A stretch of DNA of 64,000 bases, from the NCBI RefSeq assembly GCF_011008845.1, contig NZ_JAAIWM010000001.1, positions 248,001-312,000 on the forward strand, written 5' to 3'. The stretch is from Bacillus mesophilus (GTDB lineage: Bacteria > Bacillota > Bacilli > Bacillales > SA4). Below, in pieces: positions 16,831 through 25,755 of this stretch (positions within the stretch are counted from its first letter, which is position 1; every line of letters starts with the position of its first letter). The notes beneath the pieces were generated by a model, which was given only the letters and a program-made list of their open reading frames with translations, ran no database searches and was not told where the DNA came from. The translations under genes were made by a program, and so were the position numbers.

Positions 16831-17339
16831 TATTCGCTAACAGCATGATGTAATTCCCAATAAAGAAACTCTCCATCCTTATCGGTACATTTCATACCTA
16901 AACGCTCTAAAAGTCGGATTGCTTTCTGATCATGGGCTTCACATTCTGTTAAAAACGACTGTACACCATGTAATTGCATAAACCAATCCATCATAGCCTC
17001 AACCGCTTCAAAAGCTAAGCCATCGTCTCCAAGTTCCTTTACAACATGATAGCTGAACTCGACGACACCATTAAGTGGCTTTCCTTTTATCATAACATCG
17101 CCAATAATTTGTTTTTCTTCATACTTAATAATCATCCATATTCCCCAACCGAATTCATCCTGATCGGTTTCTAGCTTCTCAATATAAAAGGGAAGCATCC
17201 CTATTAATTGGGTTGATGGCCAGCCATTAGGAATCTTAATGGGGGACTTTTTTTCAAGCTCTGTTCGGTAAAGCGCAAGTGATTTAGTTAAATCTAATGA
17301 ACAGGGAACCAGTAATAAACGATCTGTTATAATCTCCAG
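16830..17339 (-). CDS. GNAT family N-acetyltransferase with a non-ATG start
   Basis: The GNAT fold is clear in the C-terminal part: EKQIIGDVMIKGKP, GLAFEAVEAMMDWFM and the LTECEAHDQKAIRLLERLGM block. An ATG start at 17198 would give only 122 residues and drop the first beta strand. The frame continues upstream without a stop and encodes EIITDRLLLVPCSLDLTKS, the normal GNAT N-terminus. The only initiation site with a ribosome sequence is CTG (17337-17339), eight bases after a perfect GAGGAGG (17348-17354); ATT at 17331-17333 is the alternative. The full product is then about 169 residues. Substrate unknown; alanine-ribosomal or small-molecule acetylation are both possible. Confidence 0.82.
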   Translation of the reverse strand: MEIITDRLLLVPCSLDLTKSLALYRTELEKKSPIKIPNGWPSTQLIGMLPFYIEKLETDQDEFGWGIWMIIKYEEKQIIGDVMIKGKPLNGVVEFSYHVVKELGDDGLAFEAVEAMMDWFMQLHGVQSFLTECEAHDQKAIRLLERLGMKCTDKDGEFLYWELHHAVSE

Positions 17340-17524
17340 AACACTCTCCTCCTCACATTCTCTATCTTTGAAGAAGTTCGTTTCTTGTTATATATTCATA
17401 TCCACATTAAAGATATCAATAAATGCTGTTACAAACTTTTTTAGTGATTAAGCATACAGGTCCAAACCTTATTCATTCATCGGTACTAGAAGCTAACTAA
17501 ACTTTAATCATTTCTGTACACAAA

Positions 17525-17558
17525 TAAAAAAGGTCATAGAATATCTTATTCTATGACC
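17525..17558 (-). terminator. Terminator after the ctaM-like gene
   Basis: On the minus strand GGTCATAGAAT pairs perfectly with ATTCTATGACC around five bases, followed by TTTTTTA. It marks the end of the cta transcript. Confidence 0.92.
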
Positions 17559-17590
17559 AACTTTGCATATGACTTAATTCGCGTATTTCA

Positions 17591-18052
17591 TTAAAAACCA
17601 AGTATCGCTCTAATCACGGAGGTCGTTTCCCCTCCATGATAAATTACATAAAGAAGTAAATAAACCGTTACACCTGTAATGGCTGTAAAAAACCAAATAA
17701 TACTTGTAATTGGCCCAATTTTGCGATGCTTTTCGAGCTTGTTTTTATATCCGTAATAAAGTGTTACTAATCCTAAGACAGCACCTATAGTAGCAAGGGT
17801 GATATGAAAGATTAAAAAGATTGTATAAAATATCTTTATATCATCCGGTCCACCAAAGGCAGTGTTACCAACAAAAATGGTTCTAGAAGCATAAATAATA
17901 AAAAATATAATGGCAAAAACTGCAGCTAATGTCATTACTTTTTTATGTGCCTCAAGCTTACGTTGGGCTATCAATACCCACCCAATGGCAACTGTTATTG
18001 CACTTAACACAATAAAAATCGTACTTATAGTAGGCAATATAGGTAAATTCAT
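17591..18052 (-). CDS. ctaM: DUF420 membrane protein (CtaM/YozB-like oxidase assembly factor)
   Basis: The 153-residue protein has four to five membrane segments and the conserved histidines of DUF420 (EAHKKVM, IFHITLATIG, LEKHRKIGP, VIYHGGE). In Staphylococcus aureus the DUF420 protein CtaM is required for haem A-containing oxidase activity; B. subtilis YozB is the counterpart. Start taken at the ATG at 18050-18052 (AAAGGATG site, product MNLPILPTIST); an upstream in-frame start lacks a ribosome site. It lies 45 bases after ctaG, at the end of the cytochrome oxidase block, which fits an assembly role. Confidence 0.85.
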   Translation of the reverse strand: MNLPILPTISTIFIVLSAITVAIGWVLIAQRKLEAHKKVMTLAAVFAIIFFIIYASRTIFVGNTAFGGPDDIKIFYTIFLIFHITLATIGAVLGLVTLYYGYKNKLEKHRKIGPITSIIWFFTAITGVTVYLLLYVIYHGGETTSVIRAILGF

Positions 18053-18097
18053 ACTAGCATCCTTTCTTATCACCTTTAAGTTTTATCCTATAACAAA

Positions 18098-18973
18098 TTA
18101 ATTAACTTGTGGTTTTGTTGCGATTTCCAGTTGATCATTCTCACGTTCTTTTCTAGCCCATTGGAAAAAGATATATCCTAAAATCGATCCATACACAATT
18201 TCCTGAACAACTTTCATTATTACTCCACCAAGCTGTTGATCCTCCACTACCGGAAACCAATTAAATAGCTCTGGAGTACTTATTGAAAGGGTTGCAAGCA
18301 TATCAGCTGGAACACATAATTCAAGTGCAGTTAGCCACAAAGTTGGATCAGTATATGTGCTATATAAAGGTGTACTTGCAAAAATAATAAGTGCACATGC
18401 AGGTGTGAGTAATACACCATCAGCGAAGATATATCCAATTTTTTTAATAGGTGTTAGTGACTCCTCTTCAGGTAAAGGATTAACGACTGGCCACCACATT
18501 AAAAATGCACCAATAAACAATACTGATGTCGTAATGCTGTGTAAGATCATATCTGTTTTAACCACATCAAAAACTAGTGGAATATGATAGAGTGAAAATA
18601 AACCATTAAATAATATTAAAGCGATTAACGGCTTTGTAAAAAAGGAATAGAGCGGTCGAACTCTTTTCAAATTTATAAATTCTCTTAATAATGTTTCAGG
18701 TAAACCTAGTAGCATTAAAGGAGGAACTGCTAGATACACAATAGCCATTGCTGTCATATGTGCACTAAACATTAAATGTCCTAGTAAATCAAAGGGTCCA
18801 CCCTTCATCATATACAGTAGAATCATACTAGACAAAAAGAAAAATTGTTGTTTTCCAGTAACTCTATATTTTTCTTTTCGGATAATATAAAAATACACCC
18901 CGATTAAAATAACGATCACTGATAAAAACACGGGGCTCCAAAGAGCTCTAAAGCCAAATATGCTAATATCCAA
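18098..18973 (-). CDS. ctaG: Cytochrome c oxidase assembly factor CtaG
   Basis: CtaG of the caa3_CtaG family is a seven-helix membrane protein needed for active caa3 oxidase in B. subtilis, probably in copper insertion. The 291-residue product contains the histidine-bearing blocks LMFSAHMTAMAIVYL and NGLFSLYHIPLVFD plus VLLTPACALIIFAS. Upstream in-frame ATGs exist, but the TTG at 18971-18973 follows a perfect GGAGGT and yields LDISIFGFRALWSP, the family N-terminus. It is downstream of ctaF behind a hairpin, so expression may depend on read-through. Confidence 0.93.
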   Translation of the reverse strand: MDISIFGFRALWSPVFLSVIVILIGVYFYIIRKEKYRVTGKQQFFFLSSMILLYMMKGGPFDLLGHLMFSAHMTAMAIVYLAVPPLMLLGLPETLLREFINLKRVRPLYSFFTKPLIALILFNGLFSLYHIPLVFDVVKTDMILHSITTSVLFIGAFLMWWPVVNPLPEEESLTPIKKIGYIFADGVLLTPACALIIFASTPLYSTYTDPTLWLTALELCVPADMLATLSISTPELFNWFPVVEDQQLGGVIMKVVQEIVYGSILGYIFFQWARKERENDQLEIATKPQVN

Positions 18974-19088
18974 ACTTGCCACCTCCAAAGGGAACAACAA
19001 TATCATAAATAACATACTCATTATACAATAGTTCATTTTTTAGTAGCAATGAACGTTATGTGAATTATTATAGGTAATATATAGGAAA

Positions 19089-19110
19089 GGGATGAGCATT
19101 CGCTCATCCC
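19089..19110 (-). terminator. Hairpin between ctaF and ctaG
   Basis: GGGATGAGC pairs perfectly with GCTCATCCC around four bases. Only TTTCC follows on the minus strand, so it may be a partial terminator that lowers ctaG expression. Confidence 0.65.
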
Positions 19111-19116
19111 TTCTCT

Positions 19117-19446
19117 TTACCACCAAATAATTGTAACAAATGCAAGTATAGTAATCAGTCCAACTAATAGACCTGAGTATAAGAATAACGCAGGACCTTC
19201 ATGTCCTTTATGGCTCATATGCATAAAGTAATAAAGCTGGAATATTACCTGAATAACTGCAAGTAATAGAATAAATGGTACTGAAAACCAAGCTGTAAAC
19301 CCTTCATACCCTACTGCTAAAAACGCAACTAACGTTAGAGCGATCATTAGAGCAAAGGTAATAACTTGGTGTTTCATATCTTGTTTGTTTTTCTTACGGC
19401 GATAGGCTAAATCTACATTAGGGTTACCGGATTGTTTCGTAGCCAT
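19117..19446 (-). CDS. ctaF: Cytochrome c oxidase subunit IVB
   Basis: The 109-residue product is the small subunit IV of the caa3 oxidase, with three membrane helices (HQVITFALMIALTLVAFLAV, FTAWFSVPFILLLAVIQVIF, GLLVGLITILAFVTIIWW) and the conserved QLYYFMHMSHKG loop. It stabilises the complex rather than binding redox centres. It starts four bases after ctaE ends, so the two are translationally linked. Confidence 0.95.
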   Translation of the reverse strand: MATKQSGNPNVDLAYRRKKNKQDMKHQVITFALMIALTLVAFLAVGYEGFTAWFSVPFILLLAVIQVIFQLYYFMHMSHKGHEGPALFLYSGLLVGLITILAFVTIIWW

Positions 19447-19450
19447 ATGT

Positions 19451-20080
19451 TTATCCCACCATCCCCATCAAGTATACTACTGTAAAGATGAACACCCAAA
19501 CAACATCGATAAAGTGCCAATAAAGGCTAGCAATATAGAATTTAGGTGCATTGTACAAGTCTAATCCACGTCTTGAATTACGAACCATTAAAGTAATAAT
19601 CCAAAGTAATCCAAAAGCTACGTGAGCTCCGTGAAATCCTACTAAAGTATAAAAGGCGGAACCTAGTGCACTACTAGTAAACGTAAACTCATATGCATGC
19701 ACATAATGATAAAACTCATAAATTTCAAGTAGTAAGAAGGCTAATCCTAGTAAAACAGTGATTGAAAGCCATAGCTGCATCTTTTTGAAATCAAAGTTTT
19801 TCATATGATACATTGCATAAACACTGGTTAGTGAACTTGTTAATAGTAACATTGTTGCCAAGAATACGATTGGCATTTCAAAAATATCTTGTGTAGTTGG
19901 TCCACCTGCATTAGAGTCTTTTAATGCTAAGTACGTTGCAAATAGCGAAGCGAATAGCACCGTTTCTCCACCAAGGAAAAACCAAAAAGCTAAAAATTTA
20001 TTTTTCCCTTCAAGGGTCGCTTTTTCGGGCTCAGCAGGGAATGTTTCAGCTGTTAATTTTTCTTCAATATGAGCTCCCAT
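19451..20080 (-). CDS. ctaE: Cytochrome c oxidase subunit III
   Basis: Subunit III of the caa3-type terminal oxidase: 209 residues and five membrane helices, the short bacterial form. Family marks are FLGGETVLFASLFATYLAL (about residues 36-54), GLAFLLLEIYEFYHY, and TLVGFHGAHVAFGLLW near the C-terminus. Its ATG overlaps the stop codon of ctaD by one base (TAATG), a typical coupled junction. Confidence 0.96.
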   Translation of the reverse strand: MGAHIEEKLTAETFPAEPEKATLEGKNKFLAFWFFLGGETVLFASLFATYLALKDSNAGGPTTQDIFEMPIVFLATMLLLTSSLTSVYAMYHMKNFDFKKMQLWLSITVLLGLAFLLLEIYEFYHYVHAYEFTFTSSALGSAFYTLVGFHGAHVAFGLLWIITLMVRNSRRGLDLYNAPKFYIASLYWHFIDVVWVFIFTVVYLMGMVG

Positions 20081-21957
20081 TATGCCTTGACCCCCTTGTC
20101 ATCGTCTTCTAATTCTTCTTTGTGGATATGGTATCCATGGTCATCAATAACCGAACGTAAGAACATCGATCCTAAAGTGATCAGCATACCACCAATACCC
20201 ACGATTAATGCAGTAACGTTAGTTTCGTCACCTTGAATGTTTGCATACATGAAACCAAATGCAGCAATTGTTAAACCTACAGACATCACAAACGGTAGAA
20301 TAGAACCGTTAGGCATGTGAATGTCTCCTAGTGGTTCAGCTGGCGTCATTTCAGTGCGACCTTCCATCTTTTCAACCCAAAGTGCGTCTAATCCACGAAC
20401 AAGTGGAAGTTGCTTAAAGTTATATTCAGGAGCTGGAGATGAAATAGCCCACTCAAGTGTACGTCCAGTTCCCCATGGATCATTTCCTATTTTGTTACCT
20501 TTAGCTACAGTAATGACAACGTTATACAATAATACAAGTGTACCGATTGCCATTCCAATCGCACCAATCGAACTAACTAAGTTACCTAGTTCTAAGTCTT
20601 GACCTGGTAGGTAAGTGAATACACGACGAGGCATACCCATTAGTCCTAAGAAATGTTGTATAAAGAATGTTAAATGGAATCCAATTAAGAATGTCCAGAA
20701 TGTAATTTTACCTAAAGTTTCATTTAGCATTGTTCCAAACATTTTTGGCCACCAGTAATGAAGACCTGCAAATAAACCAAATACTACTCCACCAACAATA
20801 ACATAATGGAAGTGAGCAACAACAAAGTATGTGTCATGGTATTGATAGTCAGCTGCTGCAGCTGCAAGCATTACCCCTGTTACTCCCCCTAGTAAGAAGG
20901 TAGGAATAAAAGCAACAGCATACAACATTGCAACAGTAAAGCGAATTTGTCCACCCCACATAGTTAATAACCAGTTAAAGATTTTAACCCCAGTAGGAAC
21001 AGCAATCGCCATTGTTGCAACAGCAAAGATTGCGTTTGCAATTGGTCCTAAACCAGTTGTGAACATATGGTGCGCCCAAACCATGAATCCTAAGAATCCA
21101 ATTAATACCGTAGCGAATACCATTGCAGAATATCCGAACAGACGCTTTTTAGAGAATGTTGCAAAAATCTCAGAGAAAATTCCGAAAGCCGGTAATATTA
21201 AGATATATACTTCAGGGTGTCCAAAGATCCAGAATAAGTGCTCCCAGATAATTGTGTTCCCACCAAGTGCTTCGTTAAAGAAATTTGATCCAAATAAGCG
21301 ATCAAACATCATTAAGAATAAACCAACTGTTAAAGCTGGGAATGCAAAAAGAATTAATGCCGATGTAACAAATGTAGACCATGTGAATAATGGCATACGC
21401 ATGTAAGTCATACCAGGTGCACGCATATTAATAATGGTAACAAGGAAGTTAATACCTCCAATTAATGTACCTGCCCCAGAAATCTGTAAACCTAGAGTAT
21501 AGAAATCAATTCCATGCCCTTCGCTTTCCATTGCTAGAGATGCATAGGATGTCCAACCTGCATCTGGTGCTCCACCTAAGAACCAGCTCATGTTCATGAA
21601 TACTCCACCGAAGAAGAATAACCAAAAACCTAGAGAGTTTAAGAATGGGAATGCAACGTCACGTGCTCCAATTTGTAATGGAACAACAGCATTCATAAAA
21701 CCGAAAATTAAAGGCATGGCAGCGAAAAAGATCATCGTCGTACCGTGCATTGTTAATATTTCGTTATAAAGTCCTGCACTTACAAAGTCATTATCAGGTA
21801 TTGCTAGCTGGACACGGATAAATAATGCTTCTAGTCCACCGACTAAGAAGAAGAAGCCTCCAGCGATGAAGTATAGAATGGCAATCTTCTTATGGTCAAC
21901 TGTTGTTAAATAGTCCCATATCGTAGCGCCAACTGTTTCTTTTCTTAACGTACTCAC
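20080..21957 (-). CDS. ctaD: Cytochrome c oxidase subunit I
   Basis: The catalytic subunit with low-spin haem a and the haem a3-CuB centre; it reduces oxygen and pumps protons. The ligands are visible: LTMHGTTMIFF (low-spin haem His), WIFGHPEVYILILPAFG (CuB His and the cross-linked Tyr), MVWAHHMFTTG (the CuB His pair) and VVAHFHYVIVGG (the a3 and a His). At 625 residues it matches the Bacillus caa3 enzyme. It has an AAAAGGAGGT ribosome site and lies 28 bases after ctaC. Confidence 0.98.
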   Translation of the reverse strand: MSTLRKETVGATIWDYLTTVDHKKIAILYFIAGGFFFLVGGLEALFIRVQLAIPDNDFVSAGLYNEILTMHGTTMIFFAAMPLIFGFMNAVVPLQIGARDVAFPFLNSLGFWLFFFGGVFMNMSWFLGGAPDAGWTSYASLAMESEGHGIDFYTLGLQISGAGTLIGGINFLVTIINMRAPGMTYMRMPLFTWSTFVTSALILFAFPALTVGLFLMMFDRLFGSNFFNEALGGNTIIWEHLFWIFGHPEVYILILPAFGIFSEIFATFSKKRLFGYSAMVFATVLIGFLGFMVWAHHMFTTGLGPIANAIFAVATMAIAVPTGVKIFNWLLTMWGGQIRFTVAMLYAVAFIPTFLLGGVTGVMLAAAAADYQYHDTYFVVAHFHYVIVGGVVFGLFAGLHYWWPKMFGTMLNETLGKITFWTFLIGFHLTFFIQHFLGLMGMPRRVFTYLPGQDLELGNLVSSIGAIGMAIGTLVLLYNVVITVAKGNKIGNDPWGTGRTLEWAISSPAPEYNFKQLPLVRGLDALWVEKMEGRTEMTPAEPLGDIHMPNGSILPFVMSVGLTIAAFGFMYANIQGDETNVTALIVGIGGMLITLGSMFLRSVIDDHGYHIHKEELEDDDKGVKA

Positions 21958-21985
21958 GATTTTACCTCCTTTTCAAGATGCTAAA

Positions 21986-23023
21986 TTACTCCTCTACGGA
22001 AAGTCCAAATAAATATTCTGTTAAAGCATCAATTTCTTCTGTAGTTAATTCACCATACGTACCAGTCATAAGGTTACCTGGCTTATATGTTTCTGGATCT
22101 TGTAACCACAACTTTAAGTTCTTTTCGCTATGATCCATAACACCTGCAATACGGGTACGGTCTGCAAAGTTAGATAAGTTAGGTGCTAAACGACTACCTT
22201 CATTTCCAACAGCGTGACACCCAATACAGCTAGATTGGAATAACTCTTCTCCAGCTTGAGCTAAGTCAGTATCGACAGTTGGTTCAATATTAGCCATTTT
22301 GTCAATCCATTGATCAAATTCTTCTGGAGCAACCGCTCTTACTTTAAAATCCATAAGTGCGTGTGATGGACCACATAGCTCTGCACATTTTCCGTAATAG
22401 ATTCCTTCTTCGTAAGCATGCAGCCACATCTGATTTACGTTATCAGTATTTGTATCCATCTTACCGCCAATCGTCGGTACCCAGAAAGAGTGCTTTACAT
22501 CTGCTCCCTTTAGGTTAAAGTAAACACGTTCACCTGTTGGAATTACTAGATCCTGAGAAGTGATTACCTTGTGATCTGGATATTCAAATTCCCACCAATA
22601 AAGATAAGCTGTTACATTTACAATTAAAGCATCCTCATCACGAGTTTCTGCCTTCATTGGCGAAACATCTGCCAACTTAAATGTATAAGCTACTGTAGGT
22701 ACTGCTAAAATGATTAATAATAAAATCGGAATAACAGTCCACATAATCTCTAGCTTATGGTTTCCTTCTACTTGCTCAGGGATCTTGTTTTCATCCCCCT
22801 GTTTTGCACGGAAACGGAAGAGAACATAAATAAAAATTACTGTTACAATTAATACAACAAACACCATGATGATCGTACTAATCATCATAAGAGAGAATTG
22901 CATTTCCGCCCCTTCTCCTTTAGGCTCTAGCGTCGTTAGAAACGGCTTACCACAACCCGCTAAAAAAAGCGCCATCATCGTTACTAATGAAAATAAGCGC
23001 CACTTTAAGTGCCTTTGCTTCAT
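21986..23023 (-). CDS. ctaC: Cytochrome c oxidase subunit II with fused cytochrome c domain
   Basis: The 345-residue lipoprotein has lipobox FLAGC (about residue 24), two membrane helices, a cupredoxin domain with the CuA ligands (CAELCGPSHALM) and a C-terminal cytochrome c domain with the haem c motif CIGCH and a distal methionine in NLMTGTYGE. The fused haem makes this a caa3-type oxidase that takes electrons from cytochrome c. Residue WWEFEYPDHK is in the electron-entry region. It starts the ctaCDEF cluster, with a promoter (23103-23131) and a large hairpin separating it from ctaB. Confidence 0.97.
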   Translation of the reverse strand: MKQRHLKWRLFSLVTMMALFLAGCGKPFLTTLEPKGEGAEMQFSLMMISTIIMVFVVLIVTVIFIYVLFRFRAKQGDENKIPEQVEGNHKLEIMWTVIPILLLIILAVPTVAYTFKLADVSPMKAETRDEDALIVNVTAYLYWWEFEYPDHKVITSQDLVIPTGERVYFNLKGADVKHSFWVPTIGGKMDTNTDNVNQMWLHAYEEGIYYGKCAELCGPSHALMDFKVRAVAPEEFDQWIDKMANIEPTVDTDLAQAGEELFQSSCIGCHAVGNEGSRLAPNLSNFADRTRIAGVMDHSEKNLKLWLQDPETYKPGNLMTGTYGELTTEEIDALTEYLFGLSVEE

Positions 23024-23102
23024 AACGTAGTTAACCCCACTTTCCTTGTAATAATCAAATTTCTTAGTTGGTACGGGTACAACCCGGCCCTGGATTTTCT
23101 AT

Positions 23103-23131
23103 ATATAATAAAAAAGGAATCCCAATTTCAA
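23103..23131 (-). promoter_or_regulatory. Probable promoter of ctaC
   Basis: On the minus strand TTGAAA (23126-23131) is 17 bases from TTATAT (23103-23108). This gives an 80-base leader before ctaC. Confidence 0.5.
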
Positions 23132-23225
23132 CTTGCCTAAACCCTCTATGTACCTAATTGGTCGTGAACGGTTTTAAGCAAAAAATATAGAAAAACAGAG
23201 GAATAGTTTTGAAAATATAACACTA

Positions 23226-23282
23226 CTCCTGTGTCAACAAAGTAGTTAGTGTTTTACATTTACTACTTTGCTGACACAGGAG
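23226..23282. other. Large hairpin between ctaB and ctaC
   Basis: Arms CTCCTGTGTCAACAAAGTAG (23226-23245) and CTACTTTGCTGACACAGGAG (23263-23282) match at 19 of 20 positions around a 17-base loop. No T-run follows on the minus strand, so it is not a textbook terminator. It may be an RNA processing or stabilising element that separates ctaB from ctaCDEF expression. Confidence 0.75.
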
Positions 23283-23348
23283 CCCACATAAGTGGACCCA
23301 TTTGTTAAGAGGTCAGCAAAAGAAATTGTCAACTAAACTCTAATAATG

Positions 23349-24290
23349 TTAGAACAATGTCGCAACAATCATAGATACAAACAGAATGGTCAAGTAATTA
23401 AGTGAATATACAAACATCGTTGTTGACCATTTGATATCATCCTTTGATTTATACCCTTTAATACCAAGGTACAGCCACCCTATATTCAGTAACGTTGCAA
23501 GTACTAGAAACACAGTACCAAGTGAATACAGGTAAAACGGCAATGGGAATAAGCAAGCGACCCAAAGGACTATTTGTCTTTTTGTCATTTCAAATCCGTG
23601 TACTACCGGAAGCATTGGAATACCAGCCGCTCTATATTCTTCACATCTCTTCATTGCTAATGCTAAGAAGTGTGGAGGCTGCCATATGAACATAATCAAA
23701 AATAATATCCACGCAACCATATGAAGATTAGCATCAACAGCCGCCCATCCAATTAATGGAGGAACAGCACCAGAAATACTCCCGATTACCGTATTAATTG
23801 TATAGTTTCGTTTTGACCACATTGTGTATAACACAACATAAGTAAAAGCACCGATAAGACCAATTACCGCAGCCATTAACGTTGTAAGGGCTAGAACTGC
23901 TGTACCCGCTGCAGTTAGAATTAAACCTATCCATAATACATGTTTAGCAGTAAACCTTCCGGTAACAGTCGGTCTAGTTTTAGTTCGTTCCATTAAATGA
24001 TCAATGTCACGGTCAATATAATTATTTAAGCTACACGAACCAGCAATTACTAACGAGGTTCCAAGCAGTGTAAACAGAGTAATGTCCCAATTCTGAAAGA
24101 AGCTTGTTCCAGTGAAATGAAACGCTAGCCATAAACCAGTAAAGGCAGTAATTAAATTAGAATTAATAATTCCAACCTTAATTAATGCTTGAAAGTCTTT
24201 CCAGATGGATGTTTCAAAAGCACCACTCTGAGGACTTTCATGCTCTATAACATGCGAAGATGCTTGATCTACTGTCCTCGAATTTGCCAT
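23349..24290 (-). CDS. ctaB: Protohaem IX farnesyltransferase (haem O synthase)
   Basis: CtaB attaches a farnesyl group to protohaem, giving haem O, the substrate of CtaA. The 313-residue membrane protein has about nine helices and the UbiA-type active-site motif [20 protein letters not shown] (about residues 87-106), plus the second Asp-rich loop around [15 protein letters not shown]. It has an AAGGAGG site before the ATG. It is the first gene of the cta block, divergent from ctaA, so both haem A enzymes share the 24291-24777 control region. Confidence 0.96.
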   Translation of the reverse strand: MANSRTVDQASSHVIEHESPQSGAFETSIWKDFQALIKVGIINSNLITAFTGLWLAFHFTGTSFFQNWDITLFTLLGTSLVIAGSCSLNNYIDRDIDHLMERTKTRPTVTGRFTAKHVLWIGLILTAAGTAVLALTTLMAAVIGLIGAFTYVVLYTMWSKRNYTINTVIGSISGAVPPLIGWAAVDANLHMVAWILFLIMFIWQPPHFLALAMKRCEEYRAAGIPMLPVVHGFEMTKRQIVLWVACLFPLPFYLYSLGTVFLVLATLLNIGWLYLGIKGYKSKDDIKWSTTMFVYSLNYLTILFVSMIVATLF

Positions 24291-24777
24291 TATAAATCCT
24301 CCTTTTAAGTAAACACACAGTCATTCCTGACTATTTTTATAATCTGCTTCTATGAAAAGTGCCTACTCTATATTAAACCATAAAACGCATACAAATTGTG
24401 AAGGAGATGTGTAACTTTTTTGTCTTTTTTGTGACTTGCTCTAGACGCTTACATCTGAATTATATAAGAAAAATATCTTTTTATCATTATGAAACATTTG
24501 GTTGTTTTCATTTTAAACGATTATAGTATACTAAACACTAATTTAAAGAAATTATTTAGCCACATTATATTTCTAGCAAAATCACTAAGAATATTCAACC
24601 TTTTTAGTAATAATAATCTATTAAATTCTTTCTCAAACTATTGTTGACAAATAGTTTTGGTTAATATCACATTATTGTCACTTATTTTCCTTTGATATTT
24701 CGACATCTTTTTTATATGATTACTATTGTGTGAATTTGTGCGCGTTATTTTATTTTTTCAGAATGAAGGTGGGGCTT
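24291..24777. other. ctaA-ctaB divergent control region
   Basis: This very AT-rich region of nearly 490 bases holds the ctaA promoter (24692-24720) and a second TTGACA at about 24645. In B. subtilis ResD controls both genes from this interval, but I see no match good enough to call a ResD site. The ctaB promoter is not obvious. Confidence 0.5.
24692..24720 (+). promoter_or_regulatory. Sigma-A promoter of ctaA
   Basis: TTGATA (24692-24697), 17 bases, then TATGAT (24715-24720), about 58 bases before the start codon. Confidence 0.75.
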
Positions 24778-25725
24778 TTGAATAAAGGACTTAAATGGTT
24801 TGCTATTATAACCACGATTGGGATGTTACTTGTATTGCTAGGCGGTGCACTGGTTACAAAAACTGAATCAGGTGCTGGCTGCGGAGATAGTTGGCCACTC
24901 TGTCACGGTGAATTAATTCCAAGTAATATTACATTTGAACTAGTCGTTGAACTTAGCCATCGTTTAGTTTCTGGCTCTGTAGGGTTCTTAGTACTAATCT
25001 TATCAATATGGACATGGAAAAAAATTGGTCACCTTCGTGAAACTAAATTTTTATCCATACTTTCCTTCTCATTTTTAGTTATTCAAGCTTTGATTGGAGC
25101 TGCTGCTGTTATGTGGGGTCAATCCTCAACGGTATTAGCGCTTCATTTTGGAATCTCTCTTATTTCCTTTGCCGCAGTTCTTCTGTTGACGCTTTTAGTG
25201 TTTGAAGCAGATCAAGACCAGAGCAAGACAAGCCCAATAATTGATAAAAGGATTCAATTTCATATTATCGGGCTCATTCTTTACTGCTATGTCGTTGTAT
25301 ATACAGGTGCATTAGTACGACATAAAAATGCAAGTTTAGCCTGCCCTGACTGGCCAATATGTAATTTTAATCAACTAGGTCTTCCTACGCAATTGCATGA
25401 ATGGATTCAAATGGGACATCGTCTTCTGGCAGGTTTATTATTCATTTGGATCATATACGCTACTTATATCGTGATCCGTCATTATAGTCATCAAACCACT
25501 GTAAAATGGAGCTTTATGATTGCAGCAATTCTTGTATCTCTCCAAGTAATAAGTGGTGCATTTATAGTCATCACTAAGCTAGAATTCTTATTTATTGCGT
25601 TACTACATGCATTTTTCATCTCTTGTTTGTTCGGTGTTTTAAGCTATCTTGTTTTACTACTCACTAGAAGTAAATACAATCAGAAAGTTAATCAAGAGAG
25701 TTCAACTAAGTCTGCACAAATATAA
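24778..25725 (+). CDS. ctaA: Haem A synthase
   Basis: CtaA oxidises the C8 methyl of haem O to a formyl group, giving haem A. The 315-residue product has eight membrane helices in two similar halves. The four haem-ligand histidines are in [27 protein letters not shown] and ALLHAFFIS. Each half has a disulphide-type cysteine pair (CGDSWPLC and CPDWPIC). The TTG at 24778 follows AAGGTGGGG and gives [10 protein letters not shown] as in other Bacillus CtaA; an upstream GTG frame has no ribosome site. Single gene, divergent from ctaB. Confidence 0.95.
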   Translation: MNKGLKWFAIITTIGMLLVLLGGALVTKTESGAGCGDSWPLCHGELIPSNITFELVVELSHRLVSGSVGFLVLILSIWTWKKIGHLRETKFLSILSFSFLVIQALIGAAAVMWGQSSTVLALHFGISLISFAAVLLLTLLVFEADQDQSKTSPIIDKRIQFHIIGLILYCYVVVYTGALVRHKNASLACPDWPICNFNQLGLPTQLHEWIQMGHRLLAGLLFIWIIYATYIVIRHYSHQTTVKWSFMIAAILVSLQVISGAFIVITKLEFLFIALLHAFFISCLFGVLSYLVLLLTRSKYNQKVNQESSTKSAQI

Positions 25726-25755
25726 AAAGCGAGGCACATTTGCCTCGCTTTTTTA
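25725..25755. terminator. Bidirectional terminator between ctaA and pycA
   Basis: AAAAGCGAGGCA pairs with TGCCTCGCTTTT around a 5-base loop with T-runs on both strands. It overlaps the pycA stop codon. Confidence 0.92.

Larger units (their letters stand above)
23024..23348. other. ctaB-ctaC intergenic region
   Basis: It contains the ctaC promoter and a 57-base hairpin (23226-23282). The remainder near 23160-23225 is AT-rich and holds AAAACCGTTCACGACC, which I cannot match to a known operator. Confidence 0.6.

Noticed and set aside
24640-24680. Second ctaA promoter from TTGACA at about 24645
   Set aside because: No acceptable -10 lies 16-18 bases downstream (TCACAT); the TTGATA-17-TATGAT pair is better.
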